Part shown: piece after piece, positions 15,994-24,717 of the stretch
Position numbering within the stretch: the first letter of the stretch is position 1
Layout: every line of letters starts with the position of its first letter
Assembly: GCF_904061905.1 (NCBI RefSeq)
Contig: NZ_CAJFCI010000077.1
Span: 1-64,000, forward strand
DNA length: 64,000 nt
From: Zestomonas carbonaria
GTDB taxonomy: Bacteria; Pseudomonadota; Gammaproteobacteria; Pseudomonadales; Pseudomonadaceae
Direction: 5' to 3'
Translations under genes and position numbers: made by a program
Notes under the pieces: model-generated
The model's input: only the letters and a program-made list of their open reading frames with translations
Databases searched by the model: none
What the model was told of the DNA's origin: nothing

Positions 15994-17349
15994 CTACTTC
16001 ATGTCCGGCAGGCGGGCATCGGTCTTGACCGCCGACAGGGCGTTGGCCTCGACCGGCAGGACGGTGCCCTGTTTGCGCAGCAACTCGCCCATGGCGGCCT
16101 GCACGCGGTACATGGAGAACTCCTCGGTGTAGCGCACCTCGACATAGCGGCGATTGGCGGTGAACAGCTCGTTCTCGCTGTCCAGCAGGTCGAGCAGGGT
16201 GCGCTGGCCCAGGCTGAACTGCTGCTGGTAGGCCTCGCGAACCCGCGCGGTGTAGTCGGCGTACTCGCGCGCCTTGGGCGTTTGCAGGCGGGCGTTTTCC
16301 ATGGCGTTCCAGGCCAGCATGACGTTCTCGTTGATCTGCCGCAGGGCGTTGTTGCGGATGTCCATCGCCTGGTTGATCTGGTGGGCGGCGGATTGCAGGC
16401 GGGCCTTGTCGCGCATGCCGTTGAACAGGTTGTAGTTCATCGCCAGGCCGGCGCGCCATCCGGTGTCGTGGCCTTCCTGGCCGCCCATGTCGTCGTTGGC
16501 GCGGGTGGACAGTTCGGCGTCGAAGCGCGGGTAGAACGGCGACTTGGCCACCTCGTACTGCTTCTCGGCGGCGGTGACGTCGGACTGCGCGGATTTCAGC
16601 AGCGGGTTGTTGTCGATCATGGCCTGCCGGGCGTTGACCAGGTCCGACGGCATCTCGCCCCGGACGCTGGCCGGGGTGACCAGCTCGTCCGGCATGCGGC
16701 CGACCACGCTGTAGAAGTTGGCTTCGGCGTCGGCCAGGTTGACCTCTTCGGTGTAGAGGTTGTTCTGCGCCAGCGCCAGGCGCGCTTCGGACTGGTCGAA
16801 GTCGGCCGCGCTACCGACGCCGCGCTGCTTGCGCAGGCCGATCTGGTCGCTGATGCGGGTATGGGCCTGCAGGTTGTTCTTCGCCAGGGCGACCATCTCG
16901 CGGCGCTTGAGGACTTCCAGGTAGACGTCCACGGTGCGCAGCGCCAGGCTCTCCGCCGTGCCCTGGATGTAGTAGGCCCGCGAGTTGGCCACCGCCTCGG
17001 TGCGTTTCACCTCGTTGGGGGTGTTGAAGCCGTCGAACAGCATCTGTCGCAGGCGCAGCTCGGCGGCGGTGTAGTTCAGGGTTTCCTTGTGGTGGTTGCC
17101 CTGCGCCCGGGTATCCGGGTTGTCGCTGCGTTCCCGGCCGTAGCCGGCGATCACGTCGACGGTGGGCAGGTAGCCGCCCCGCGCGACCTTGATGTCCTCG
17201 TCCGAGGACAGCCGGTTGTTCACGCTGGCGCTGACTTCCGGGTGGCGTTCGACGGTGCTCTGAATGGCTTCGGCGAGGGTCATCGCCTGGGAAGAAGCGC
17301 AGGCCATCGTCAGCAGCATTCCGCTGCATATGGGGGTCAAGACGCGCAT
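15994..17349 (-). CDS. lapE: TolC-like outer-membrane channel (LapE)
   Basis: A 451-residue TolC-family protein with a signal peptide (MRVLTPICSGMLLTMACASS, cleavage near Ala22) and two outer-membrane efflux repeats. TLAEAIQSTVERHPEVS starts the mature protein, and the second repeat contains QFSLGQRTLLDLLDSENELF. First gene of lapE-lapB-lapC, 58 bases before lapB, and divergent from the adhesin gene. LapA-type adhesins are held in this pore by their N-terminal plug until LapG cuts it, so this protein is both exit duct and anchor. Confidence 0.93.
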   Translation of the reverse strand: MRVLTPICSGMLLTMACASSQAMTLAEAIQSTVERHPEVSASVNNRLSSDEDIKVARGGYLPTVDVIAGYGRERSDNPDTRAQGNHHKETLNYTAAELRLRQMLFDGFNTPNEVKRTEAVANSRAYYIQGTAESLALRTVDVYLEVLKRREMVALAKNNLQAHTRISDQIGLRKQRGVGSAADFDQSEARLALAQNNLYTEEVNLADAEANFYSVVGRMPDELVTPASVRGEMPSDLVNARQAMIDNNPLLKSAQSDVTAAEKQYEVAKSPFYPRFDAELSTRANDDMGGQEGHDTGWRAGLAMNYNLFNGMRDKARLQSAAHQINQAMDIRNNALRQINENVMLAWNAMENARLQTPKAREYADYTARVREAYQQQFSLGQRTLLDLLDSENELFTANRRYVEVRYTEEFSMYRVQAAMGELLRKQGTVLPVEANALSAVKTDARLPDMK

Positions 17350-17804
17350 GGTACTTCTCCGTGTTAGGTGCTCTGTATCCTGTCGCCAATTTGTTGGCTA
17401 TTTTTCTGGTTGCTCTATTGGCGCTTGTAACTTCACATCTAAGAACAACTTTCCGACTTGTCCTAAGAAAAAATGGCTACAAAGGCTATGCCGAAAAATT
17501 CTTATGACATTTGCGCAAAGGGGGACATTGTTTAGGGGGGAGGGGCCTGTTTCCGTGCTTTTGCGGGCGGTCCCGCAAGCAATACCGGTGGTCGAACACA
17601 GTTTTGGAGCATCTGGGCGGGGACGAATCGAGTGGAGTGGACAGTGTTCCGGCGCATGACGACTTTCTGACGCGCTGGGGATTTTCCTGAAGACGCTGTC
17701 CCTCCGCTCGATTGCCTTCTTCCCGAGCCTACGGTCTTGAAGGGTGATCCGACCTTTTGATGGAGTGCCGGCAGCAGCCGGCCGCAGTAGGAGAGGAAGG
17801 AGCG
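17350..17804. promoter_or_regulatory. Divergent lapE / adhesin promoter region (455 bp)
   Basis: The only gene-free DNA between the exporter operon and the adhesin. It contains an unusually A+T-rich patch for this genome (about 17385-17530), consistent with two divergent promoters and perhaps binding by H-NS-like MvaT. I looked for a FleQ box (GTCAATAAATTGAC type) and found only a poor partial match near 17500. The adhesin ribosome site is GAGGAAGGAG, just before 17805. Confidence 0.6.
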
Positions 17805-20800
17805 ATGGCTACTTCGATCGGGGTCGTCAGGCAGGTAATCGGCGAGGTCCACGCGGTAGCGGGCGACGGAACGCGTCGGCTGCTCACGGAAGGCGACCGG
17901 GTCCATGTGGGCGAGCAACTGGTGACCGGCGCAACCGGCGCCATTGCGATCACCCTCGGCAACGGCAACGAGCTCACCCTGGGGCGCGACAGCAGCCTGC
18001 CGCTCACCCGGCAGTTGCTGGCCGGCTCGCAGGAGGCAACGCCAGCAGCGGACGCGCCGCCGGTCACGCCCAGCCAGGGTGACCTCACCGACGTCGAACG
18101 ACTGCAGGCGGCCATCGAGGCGGGCGTCGACCCGACCCTGGAGGCCGAGGCCACCGCCGCTGGGCCTGGCAGCTCGGGAGGCGCGGGTGGCGCCGGTGGC
18201 GGGCATTCCTTCGTGCTGCTGAGCGAAGTGGGCGGGGCGGTCGATCCGCAGATCGGCTTCCCCACCGCGGGCTTCAACAGCGCTCCTGAGTTCCTGGTCG
18301 GCGAAGGCTTCGAACTCCCCGATCTCGAGGCGCCGCCGGTCCAGCCGATCAATGGCCTGCCGCAGGCGATCGACGACCATCTCGACGTGAACGAAGGCGA
18401 GGCCGGCGGTTCCGGCAACGTGCTGGACAACGATGACGGCGGCACCGACCTGCCGGCCAGCTTCGTCAGTTGGAACGGCATTTCCGGCACGCCCGGCGAG
18501 GGCGGCTCGCTGTGGGTCGACACGCCTTACGGCCAGGTGCGGCTGGGCCCGGACGGCAGCTACGAGTTCGTCCTGAATAACGGTTCGCCGGCCGTGGAGG
18601 GCCTGGACGACGGGGAAGAAGTCACGCTCGTCTACGACTACAGCATGCAGGACGGCAATGGCGACCAGAGCGACGCCAAGCTGATCATCACTATTCGCGG
18701 CAGCAACGATGTGCCGGAAGTCGAGATCGGCTATCACGATCCCCGTGGCGCGGGCGACCGGGCCTATGTCTACGAAGCGGGCTTGAGCCCCAACGGCTCC
18801 GATGCGGCGTCGAACAGCGAGTTCACCGGCGGCACCTTCACCCTGAGCGACCCCGATGGGCTGGACGACCTGGTGGCGGTGACCATCAACGGCACCACGG
18901 TGGCGCTGGGCAGCCTGGCGGGCACCAGCTTCGCCGGCACGTACGGCACGCTGACCGTGACCGGCTACGACCCGGCCACCGGCGTGGCGACCTACCAGTA
19001 CGAACTGACCTCGCCGAGCAACGATGGCCCGGGCGCCGAGACCGACGTGTTCACCCTCACGGTGACCGACGGCACCGCGACCTCGGCGCCGGCGGCGATC
19101 ACCATCGAGATCATCGACGACCTGCCCACGGCCCGCGCCGACAGCGCATCGGTCACGGAGGGCGGTTCGGTATCCGGCAACGTGGTGACCGGCGTGGGCG
19201 CCGGCTCGGTGGCCGACAGCTTCGGCGCCGACGGTCCCGGCAGCAGCGCGGTGGTCGGCGTGCGCGCCGGCAGCGACACCGGCACGCCGGCCAGCGGCGG
19301 GCTGGGCGCGAGCATCGTCGGCAGCTACGGCACCCTGGTGCTCAATGCCGACGGTTCCTACACCTACCACAGCACCGCCGACGCGCTGAGCGCCGGCGCG
19401 GTCGATGTGTTCACCTACACCATCGTCGACGCCGACGGCGACCTGAGCACCACCACCCTGACCATCGACCTGTCCAGCATCACCGTGGTGGGCGAGGTAG
19501 GGGCGGAAGCGGACACCAGCGTGCGCGAAGCGGCGCTGTCGTTCGGCAGCGACCCGGACAGCGACGACGAAATCGCCAGCGGCACCCTGGTCGGCAGTGG
19601 CGGGGTAGGCGGCTACAGCTTCAGCCTGGTGGGCAGCGCGAGCGGGGCCTACGGCACCCTGGTGCTCAATGCCGACGGCTCCTACACCTACACCCTGACC
19701 ACCCCGGCCTCGATGCCGACCGGCGACAACGGCTCGAACGCGCAGGCGCAGGAGACCTTCACCTTCCAGGTCACCGACGCCAACGGCAATACCGGCACCG
19801 GCACGCTGACCATCGACATCATCGACGACGTGCCCCAGGCCCATGCCGACAGCGCGACGGTGATCGAAGGCGGCTCGGTGTCCGGCAACGTGGTGACCGG
19901 CGTGGGCGCCGGTTCGGTGGCCGACGGCTTCGGCGCCGACGGTCCTGGCAGCAGCGCGGTGGTCGGCGTGCGCGCCGGCAGCGACACCGGCACGCCGGCC
20001 AGCGGCGGGCTGGGCGGTCTGGGGATCGCTGGCGCCTACGGCACCCTCATCCTCAACGCCGACGGCTCCTACACCTACCACAGCACAGCCGACGCGCTGA
20101 CTGCCGGCGCGGTCGATGTGTTCACCTACAGCATCATCGATGCCGACGGCGACCTGAGCACCACCACCCTGACCATCGACCTGACCGACATCACGGTGAC
20201 CGGTGGAGTGGATGCCTGCGCGGATACCAGTGTGCGCGAGGCGGCGCTGCCGTTTGGCAGCAATCCGGGCAGCAACGATGAATTCGCCAGCGGCACCCTG
20301 GTCGGCAGCGGCGGGGTGGGTGGCTACAGCTTCAGCCTGGTGGGCAGCGCGAGCGGGACCTACGGCACCTTGCAGCTCAATGCCGATGGCACCTACACCT
20401 ACACTCTGACCACCCCGGCCTCCTCGCCGACCGGCGACAACGGCCACAACCTGCAGGCGCAGGAAACCTTCATCTTCCTGGTCACCGACGCCAACGGCAA
20501 CACCGGCACCGGCACGCTGACCATCGACATCATCGACGACGTACCCAAGGCCCGCGATACCTGGGCGCCCAAGGCGCTCGACGACGAGGGGCTGCCCGGC
20601 GGCATTCCCGGTGGCAGCGGCGACGCGCCGGGGCAGGCGACCAGCGTCAGCGGCCACCTCGACTACCGCGGCGGCGCCGACGGCGTGCAGTCGGTGATCC
20701 TCAGCGGGCCGAACATGCTGGGCACGGAGGTGGTCACCGGCTCGAACTGGAATGCCGCGACCCACACCCTGACCCTGTCCACCGCGCGTGGCGAGGTGAT

Positions 20801-23800
20801 TCGCGTGCAGGTGACCGATATCGCCACGGGCGCCTATACGGTCACCCTGCTGAAACCGATCATGCACGCGCCGGGTAACCAGGAGAACGACTTCATCCTG
20901 AAGATCGGTTATCAGGTCGTCGATGGCGACGGCGATACCGACGACGCCGTGCTGAAGGTGAAGATCGACGACGACACGCCCTGTGCGGTGGACGACTACG
21001 GCCACGTGGTTGCCGGCACGTCGCACAAGATCGCCCAGGGCAATGTGCTGAGCAACGACCTGGCCGGCGCCGACGGCGGCAAGCAGTTCGTGGGCTGGGC
21101 GAACAACGCGGCCAACAACCAGGCGATCGCCGAACTGAGCCGCTACGGCACGCTGACCCTCGACCCCGTCACCGGCCAGTACAAGTTCGTGCTCGACAAC
21201 AGCGACCCGGACGTCCTCGCCCTCGGCGCCACCACCATCAGCCACAGCCTGCTGTACAGCATGCGCGACGCCGACGGGGACATCTCCACCGCCAAGCTGA
21301 CCATCAAGATCACCGGCCAGGACGACCCGGTGGATATCCATGGCCTGAAGGGCGACGAGGTGACCGTCTACGAAGCCCACCTGGCCGACGGCAGCAACCC
21401 GAACGCGGCGGCGCTGACCCAGACCGGTACGTTCAGCGTCAGCTCGCCGGACGGGCTGAGCAGCGTCACCGTGGCCGGGCAGACGGTGTTCGACAACGGC
21501 GTGTTCACCCCGGTGACCATCAGCGACGCCCAGGGCACCCTGAAGATCACCGCCTACAACCCGGCCACCCAGACCTTCAGCTACAGCTACAGCCTGACCG
21601 ACAACGCGCTGGTCAGCGGTAGCGGCACCAGCAAGCAGTTCACCGTGGTCGCCACCGACGTCGACGGCTCCAGCGACAGCGCCAGCCTGGACGTCCGCAT
21701 CGTCGACGACGCGCCCAAGGCCCACGACGACAAGGCGCCATGCATCGACGTGAGCCCGGTGCCGACCGTGCACGTCACCCTGGTGCTGGACCTATCCGGC
21801 AGCATGGCCGGCAACAAGCTGACCAGGCTGAAGGAAGCGGTCACCGAGCTGGCCAAGGCGTATGCCCAGTCCGGCGCGCAGATCCACGTCAACCTGATCA
21901 CCTTCGGCACCTCGGCGAGCAATATCGGCGACTACGCCTTCGGTTCGACCCTGGACGCCGGCTACCTGTCGCTGCTGGCGAAGATCCAGCAGCTCTCGGT
22001 GTACCAGGGCAACGCCCAGTACACCAACTACGAAGCGGCGCTGGCCATGGCCAAGGCGCAGATCCAGGCGGACATCGGCCCGACCAGCGGCTCCGAGCTG
22101 CACCGGGTCTACTTCATCTCCGACGGCGAGCCCAATCGTGGTGACACCGGCAGCTCGCTGACCAACCCCTGGCGCGGCTTCATCGCCGACCCGGATGGCG
22201 ACGGCAACAGCGCCACCAACCACCTGGTCGCCTACGCGATCGGCATCAACGCCTCCGGTTCGAGCTGGGCGAACCTCGACCCCATCGCCAGCAACGGCGA
22301 CGCGATCACCAGTTCGCCGGAAGACCTGGCCGGCACTTTGCTCGGCCTGGTCAACGTCGGCGGTGAAGCGACGGGCAACGTGCTGGCCAACGACGTGCCC
22401 GGCGCCGACGGCATCGAGAAGATCGTCTCGGTCGAGGTGGACGGCAAGACCTACACGCTCAACGCGAGCGAAAGCGGCATCCAGGTCAGCGGTTCCGGCA
22501 GCGGCGCGAGCAGCTACAGCTACAGCAACGGCCTGCTCACCCTGGTCACCGAGTACGGCACCCTGAGCATCCAGCTCAAGGCGCACAACGGGCACCAGGC
22601 CGGTGAGTACAGCTTCAAGGCGAAGGCCAACCTGACGTTCGACGAGGACGGCAAGCTCAGCGAAATCTTCAAGTACACCGTGGTCGACGGCGATGGCGAC
22701 CTTTCCAGCGCCAAACTGGAAATCTGCATCCGCAGCGACCTGTCGGTGCTGGTGGTGGGTAGCAACGCCAACGACACGGGCGGCTCGACGGTGCCGCACC
22801 ACCTGCCCAGCCCGCTGGACCCGGACAAGTCGGGAATCGTCGCCGGCGCTTACGGCAAGGACGTGCTGATCGGCGACCTCGGCGGCAACCGTGTCCACGT
22901 GGTGCCGGGGCAGGATTACAACATCGCCCTGATCCTCGACCGTTCCGGCAGCATGAACGACAGCCCCGGCGGCGGTTACTCCAGCCGGCTGTCACTGCTC
23001 AAGGCGGCGGTGAAGAACTTCGTCGGCGGCCTGGAAGGGCACAGCGGGAACATCAACCTGGTGCTGATCGGCTTCAACGCCACGGCGGCGCTGCTGCTGT
23101 CCGGCACCGTGAATGAAGTCCTGGCCAAGCTCGCGCAGTCCGGCAACGCGCTCGATTCCCTGACGTCCACCGGGGCGACCAACTACGAGGCGGCCATGAA
23201 GGCGGCCAACGGCTGGTTCGCCGGCATCGAGATCAACGGCTACCAGAACCTGGCCTACTTCCTCACCGACGGCAACCCGACCGTGCATGACGCGAACCCC
23301 AGCAGCTCGGGCTCCACGGTCAACTTCAACGATGTCAACAACGCCCTCGACGATGCCGCCGCCCTGATGGCGCGCGCCGACCTGCACGCCATCGGCATGG
23401 GCAACAACGTCACCAGCAGCATCCTGCGCTTCTTCGACAACACCAACCCGAACGGAACGGCCACTTATACCAACGGGTCGTCGGTCGAGGCACCGGTCGG
23501 CCAGCCGACCATCGTCACCACGCCGCAAGCCCTGCTCGCCGAACTCGACAGCGGCGGCACCACCCAGGTGCCGGCGACCCTGGGCAACGACCACCTGGTC
23601 GGCAATGCCGGCGACGACCTGATCTTCGGCGATGCCCTGAACACCAGTTGGTTGCCGGGCAGTCATGGCAGCGCCACGCCTGGCTATCAGGTGCTGGTCG
23701 ACTACCTCACCGCGCAGAAGGGCGGCGTGGCGCCGACCCAGGCCGAGCTGACGACCTTCATCTGGAACAACGCCGCGAAGCTCGGCGCCTCGGTGCCCGA

Positions 23801-24290
23801 CTCGGGCGGCAACGACGTCCTCGAAGGCGGCGCCGGCAACGACTGGCTGTTCGGCCAGGGCGGCGACGACCTGCTGATCGGCGGACTGGGCAACGACCTG
23901 TTGGTCGGCGGACTGGGCAACGACCTGTTGGTCGGCGGCGCAGGCAAGGACGTGTTCAAGTGGCTGGCCGGCGACAGCGGTCACGACCGGGTCGCCGATT
24001 TCACCCTGAGCGGCGCGGACAAGGACGTCCTGGACCTCAGCGACCTGCTGCCGGGTAGCGGTTCGCTGGACTCGCTGCTGAGCTTCGGCATCGTCGGCGG
24101 CAACTCGCTGATCGGCGTCAGCACCGTGGCCAGCGGGCCGGTGGTGCAGACCATCGAGTTGCAGAACGTCGACCTCGCCAACCACTACGGCGTCACGCCG
24201 GGCAGCGGCGGCATCGTCTCCGCCGCGGATGCCGCGACCATCATCAATGACATGCTGGGAGACCAGTCGCTGAAGGTGGATACGGTCTGA
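17805..24290 (+). CDS. LapA-type RTX adhesin with two vWA domains
   Basis: A 2161-residue surface adhesin exported by LapEBC. Order: N-terminal retention module (1-115, beginning MATSIGVVRQVIGEVHAVAG); LapG cleavage-type site TAAG at 117-120 preceded by DPTLEAEA; Gly-rich linker; cadherin/VCBS-like calcium domains (about 190-1310), including two nearly identical 236-residue units; von Willebrand A domain 1 (DLSGS MIDAS at 1329); vWA domain 2 (DRSGS at 1712); RTX nonapeptides (about 1927-1945 and 2001-2050); C-terminal type I secretion signal (about 2060-2161). ATG at 17805 has GGAAGGAG upstream; the frame continues 48 bases further upstream but without a good ribosome site. It is smaller than P. 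fluorescens LapA and lacks its long repeats. MapA or BapA-like adhesins are the nearest alternatives. Confidence 0.93.
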   Translation: MATSIGVVRQVIGEVHAVAGDGTRRLLTEGDRVHVGEQLVTGATGAIAITLGNGNELTLGRDSSLPLTRQLLAGSQEATPAADAPPVTPSQGDLTDVERLQAAIEAGVDPTLEAEATAAGPGSSGGAGGAGGGHSFVLLSEVGGAVDPQIGFPTAGFNSAPEFLVGEGFELPDLEAPPVQPINGLPQAIDDHLDVNEGEAGGSGNVLDNDDGGTDLPASFVSWNGISGTPGEGGSLWVDTPYGQVRLGPDGSYEFVLNNGSPAVEGLDDGEEVTLVYDYSMQDGNGDQSDAKLIITIRGSNDVPEVEIGYHDPRGAGDRAYVYEAGLSPNGSDAASNSEFTGGTFTLSDPDGLDDLVAVTINGTTVALGSLAGTSFAGTYGTLTVTGYDPATGVATYQYELTSPSNDGPGAETDVFTLTVTDGTATSAPAAITIEIIDDLPTARADSASVTEGGSVSGNVVTGVGAGSVADSFGADGPGSSAVVGVRAGSDTGTPASGGLGASIVGSYGTLVLNADGSYTYHSTADALSAGAVDVFTYTIVDADGDLSTTTLTIDLSSITVVGEVGAEADTSVREAALSFGSDPDSDDEIASGTLVGSGGVGGYSFSLVGSASGAYGTLVLNADGSYTYTLTTPASMPTGDNGSNAQAQETFTFQVTDANGNTGTGTLTIDIIDDVPQAHADSATVIEGGSVSGNVVTGVGAGSVADGFGADGPGSSAVVGVRAGSDTGTPASGGLGGLGIAGAYGTLILNADGSYTYHSTADALTAGAVDVFTYSIIDADGDLSTTTLTIDLTDITVTGGVDACADTSVREAALPFGSNPGSNDEFASGTLVGSGGVGGYSFSLVGSASGTYGTLQLNADGTYTYTLTTPASSPTGDNGHNLQAQETFIFLVTDANGNTGTGTLTIDIIDDVPKARDTWAPKALDDEGLPGGIPGGSGDAPGQATSVSGHLDYRGGADGVQSVILSGPNMLGTEVVTGSNWNAATHTLTLSTARGEVIRVQVTDIATGAYTVTLLKPIMHAPGNQENDFILKIGYQVVDGDGDTDDAVLKVKIDDDTPCAVDDYGHVVAGTSHKIAQGNVLSNDLAGADGGKQFVGWANNAANNQAIAELSRYGTLTLDPVTGQYKFVLDNSDPDVLALGATTISHSLLYSMRDADGDISTAKLTIKITGQDDPVDIHGLKGDEVTVYEAHLADGSNPNAAALTQTGTFSVSSPDGLSSVTVAGQTVFDNGVFTPVTISDAQGTLKITAYNPATQTFSYSYSLTDNALVSGSGTSKQFTVVATDVDGSSDSASLDVRIVDDAPKAHDDKAPCIDVSPVPTVHVTLVLDLSGSMAGNKLTRLKEAVTELAKAYAQSGAQIHVNLITFGTSASNIGDYAFGSTLDAGYLSLLAKIQQLSVYQGNAQYTNYEAALAMAKAQIQADIGPTSGSELHRVYFISDGEPNRGDTGSSLTNPWRGFIADPDGDGNSATNHLVAYAIGINASGSSWANLDPIASNGDAITSSPEDLAGTLLGLVNVGGEATGNVLANDVPGADGIEKIVSVEVDGKTYTLNASESGIQVSGSGSGASSYSYSNGLLTLVTEYGTLSIQLKAHNGHQAGEYSFKAKANLTFDEDGKLSEIFKYTVVDGDGDLSSAKLEICIRSDLSVLVVGSNANDTGGSTVPHHLPSPLDPDKSGIVAGAYGKDVLIGDLGGNRVHVVPGQDYNIALILDRSGSMNDSPGGGYSSRLSLLKAAVKNFVGGLEGHSGNINLVLIGFNATAALLLSGTVNEVLAKLAQSGNALDSLTSTGATNYEAAMKAANGWFAGIEINGYQNLAYFLTDGNPTVHDANPSSSGSTVNFNDVNNALDDAAALMARADLHAIGMGNNVTSSILRFFDNTNPNGTATYTNGSSVEAPVGQPTIVTTPQALLAELDSGGTTQVPATLGNDHLVGNAGDDLIFGDALNTSWLPGSHGSATPGYQVLVDYLTAQKGGVAPTQAELTTFIWNNAAKLGASVPDSGGNDVLEGGAGNDWLFGQGGDDLLIGGLGNDLLVGGLGNDLLVGGAGKDVFKWLAGDSGHDRVADFTLSGADKDVLDLSDLLPGSGSLDSLLSFGIVGGNSLIGVSTVASGPVVQTIELQNVDLANHYGVTPGSGGIVSAADAATIINDMLGDQSLKVDTV

Positions 24291-24302
24291 GCCTGAATCC
24301 TC

Positions 24303-24554
24303 GTAGGAGCGGCCCATGGCCGCGAAAAGCATCGCGGGCATGGCCCGCTCCTACGGGGAGAGTGGGGCGTTCCGTTTCAGGGTCCATTCCCCACCCGGTC
24401 CTCCCGTAGGAGCGGCCCATGGCCGCGAAAAACAATCGCGGGAATGGCCCGCTACAGGAGAGTAGGGCGTTGCGCAGGGTCCATTCCCCACCCGATCCTT
24501 CCGTAGGAGCGGCCCATGGCCGCGAAAAGCATCGCGGGCATGGCCCGCTCCTAC
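24303..24554. repeat. Three GTAGGAGCGGCCCATGG palindromes in tandem
   Basis: Copies at 24303-24354, 24406-24455 (lacks TCC near its right end) and 24503-24554. Arms are GTAGGAGCGG..CC and ..GGCCCGCTCCTAC around ATGGCCGCGAA. The spacers (GGGTCCATTCCCCACCC type) are also related, so the unit is about 100 bp. They fill most of the 427-bp gap between convergent adhesin and lapD (24291-24717) and probably form the 3' ends of both transcripts. Nothing coding is seen in the rest of the gap. Confidence 0.88.
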
Positions 24555-24717
24555 GGGGAGGGTAGGGCGTTGCGGTTCGGCCCGCCCATCCAGGGTTCAC
24601 TCCCCGCCCGCTTCTACGGGGCGTTGTTCTTATGTCGTCTTTTGGGGCCCCGCGAGCACAGGGACCCAGAAAAGACCAAACGACTCGAGGGCCTGGCCAT
24701 CCCTCGCCGGCCATGAC

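Noticed and set aside
17385..17530. FleQ binding box in the lapE-adhesin gap
   Set aside because: Only a partial match around 17500 (GTCATAAGAA on the minus strand). It lacks the second GTCA-type arm at the required spacing.
17532..21773. A 1413-codon open frame antisense to the adhesin gene
   Set aside because: It is a by-product of the high-GC repetitive adhesin DNA. It lacks a ribosome site and its composition (Gly/Val/Ala/Arg-rich, no domain) is that of an antisense shadow, while the plus-strand frame has clear domains.
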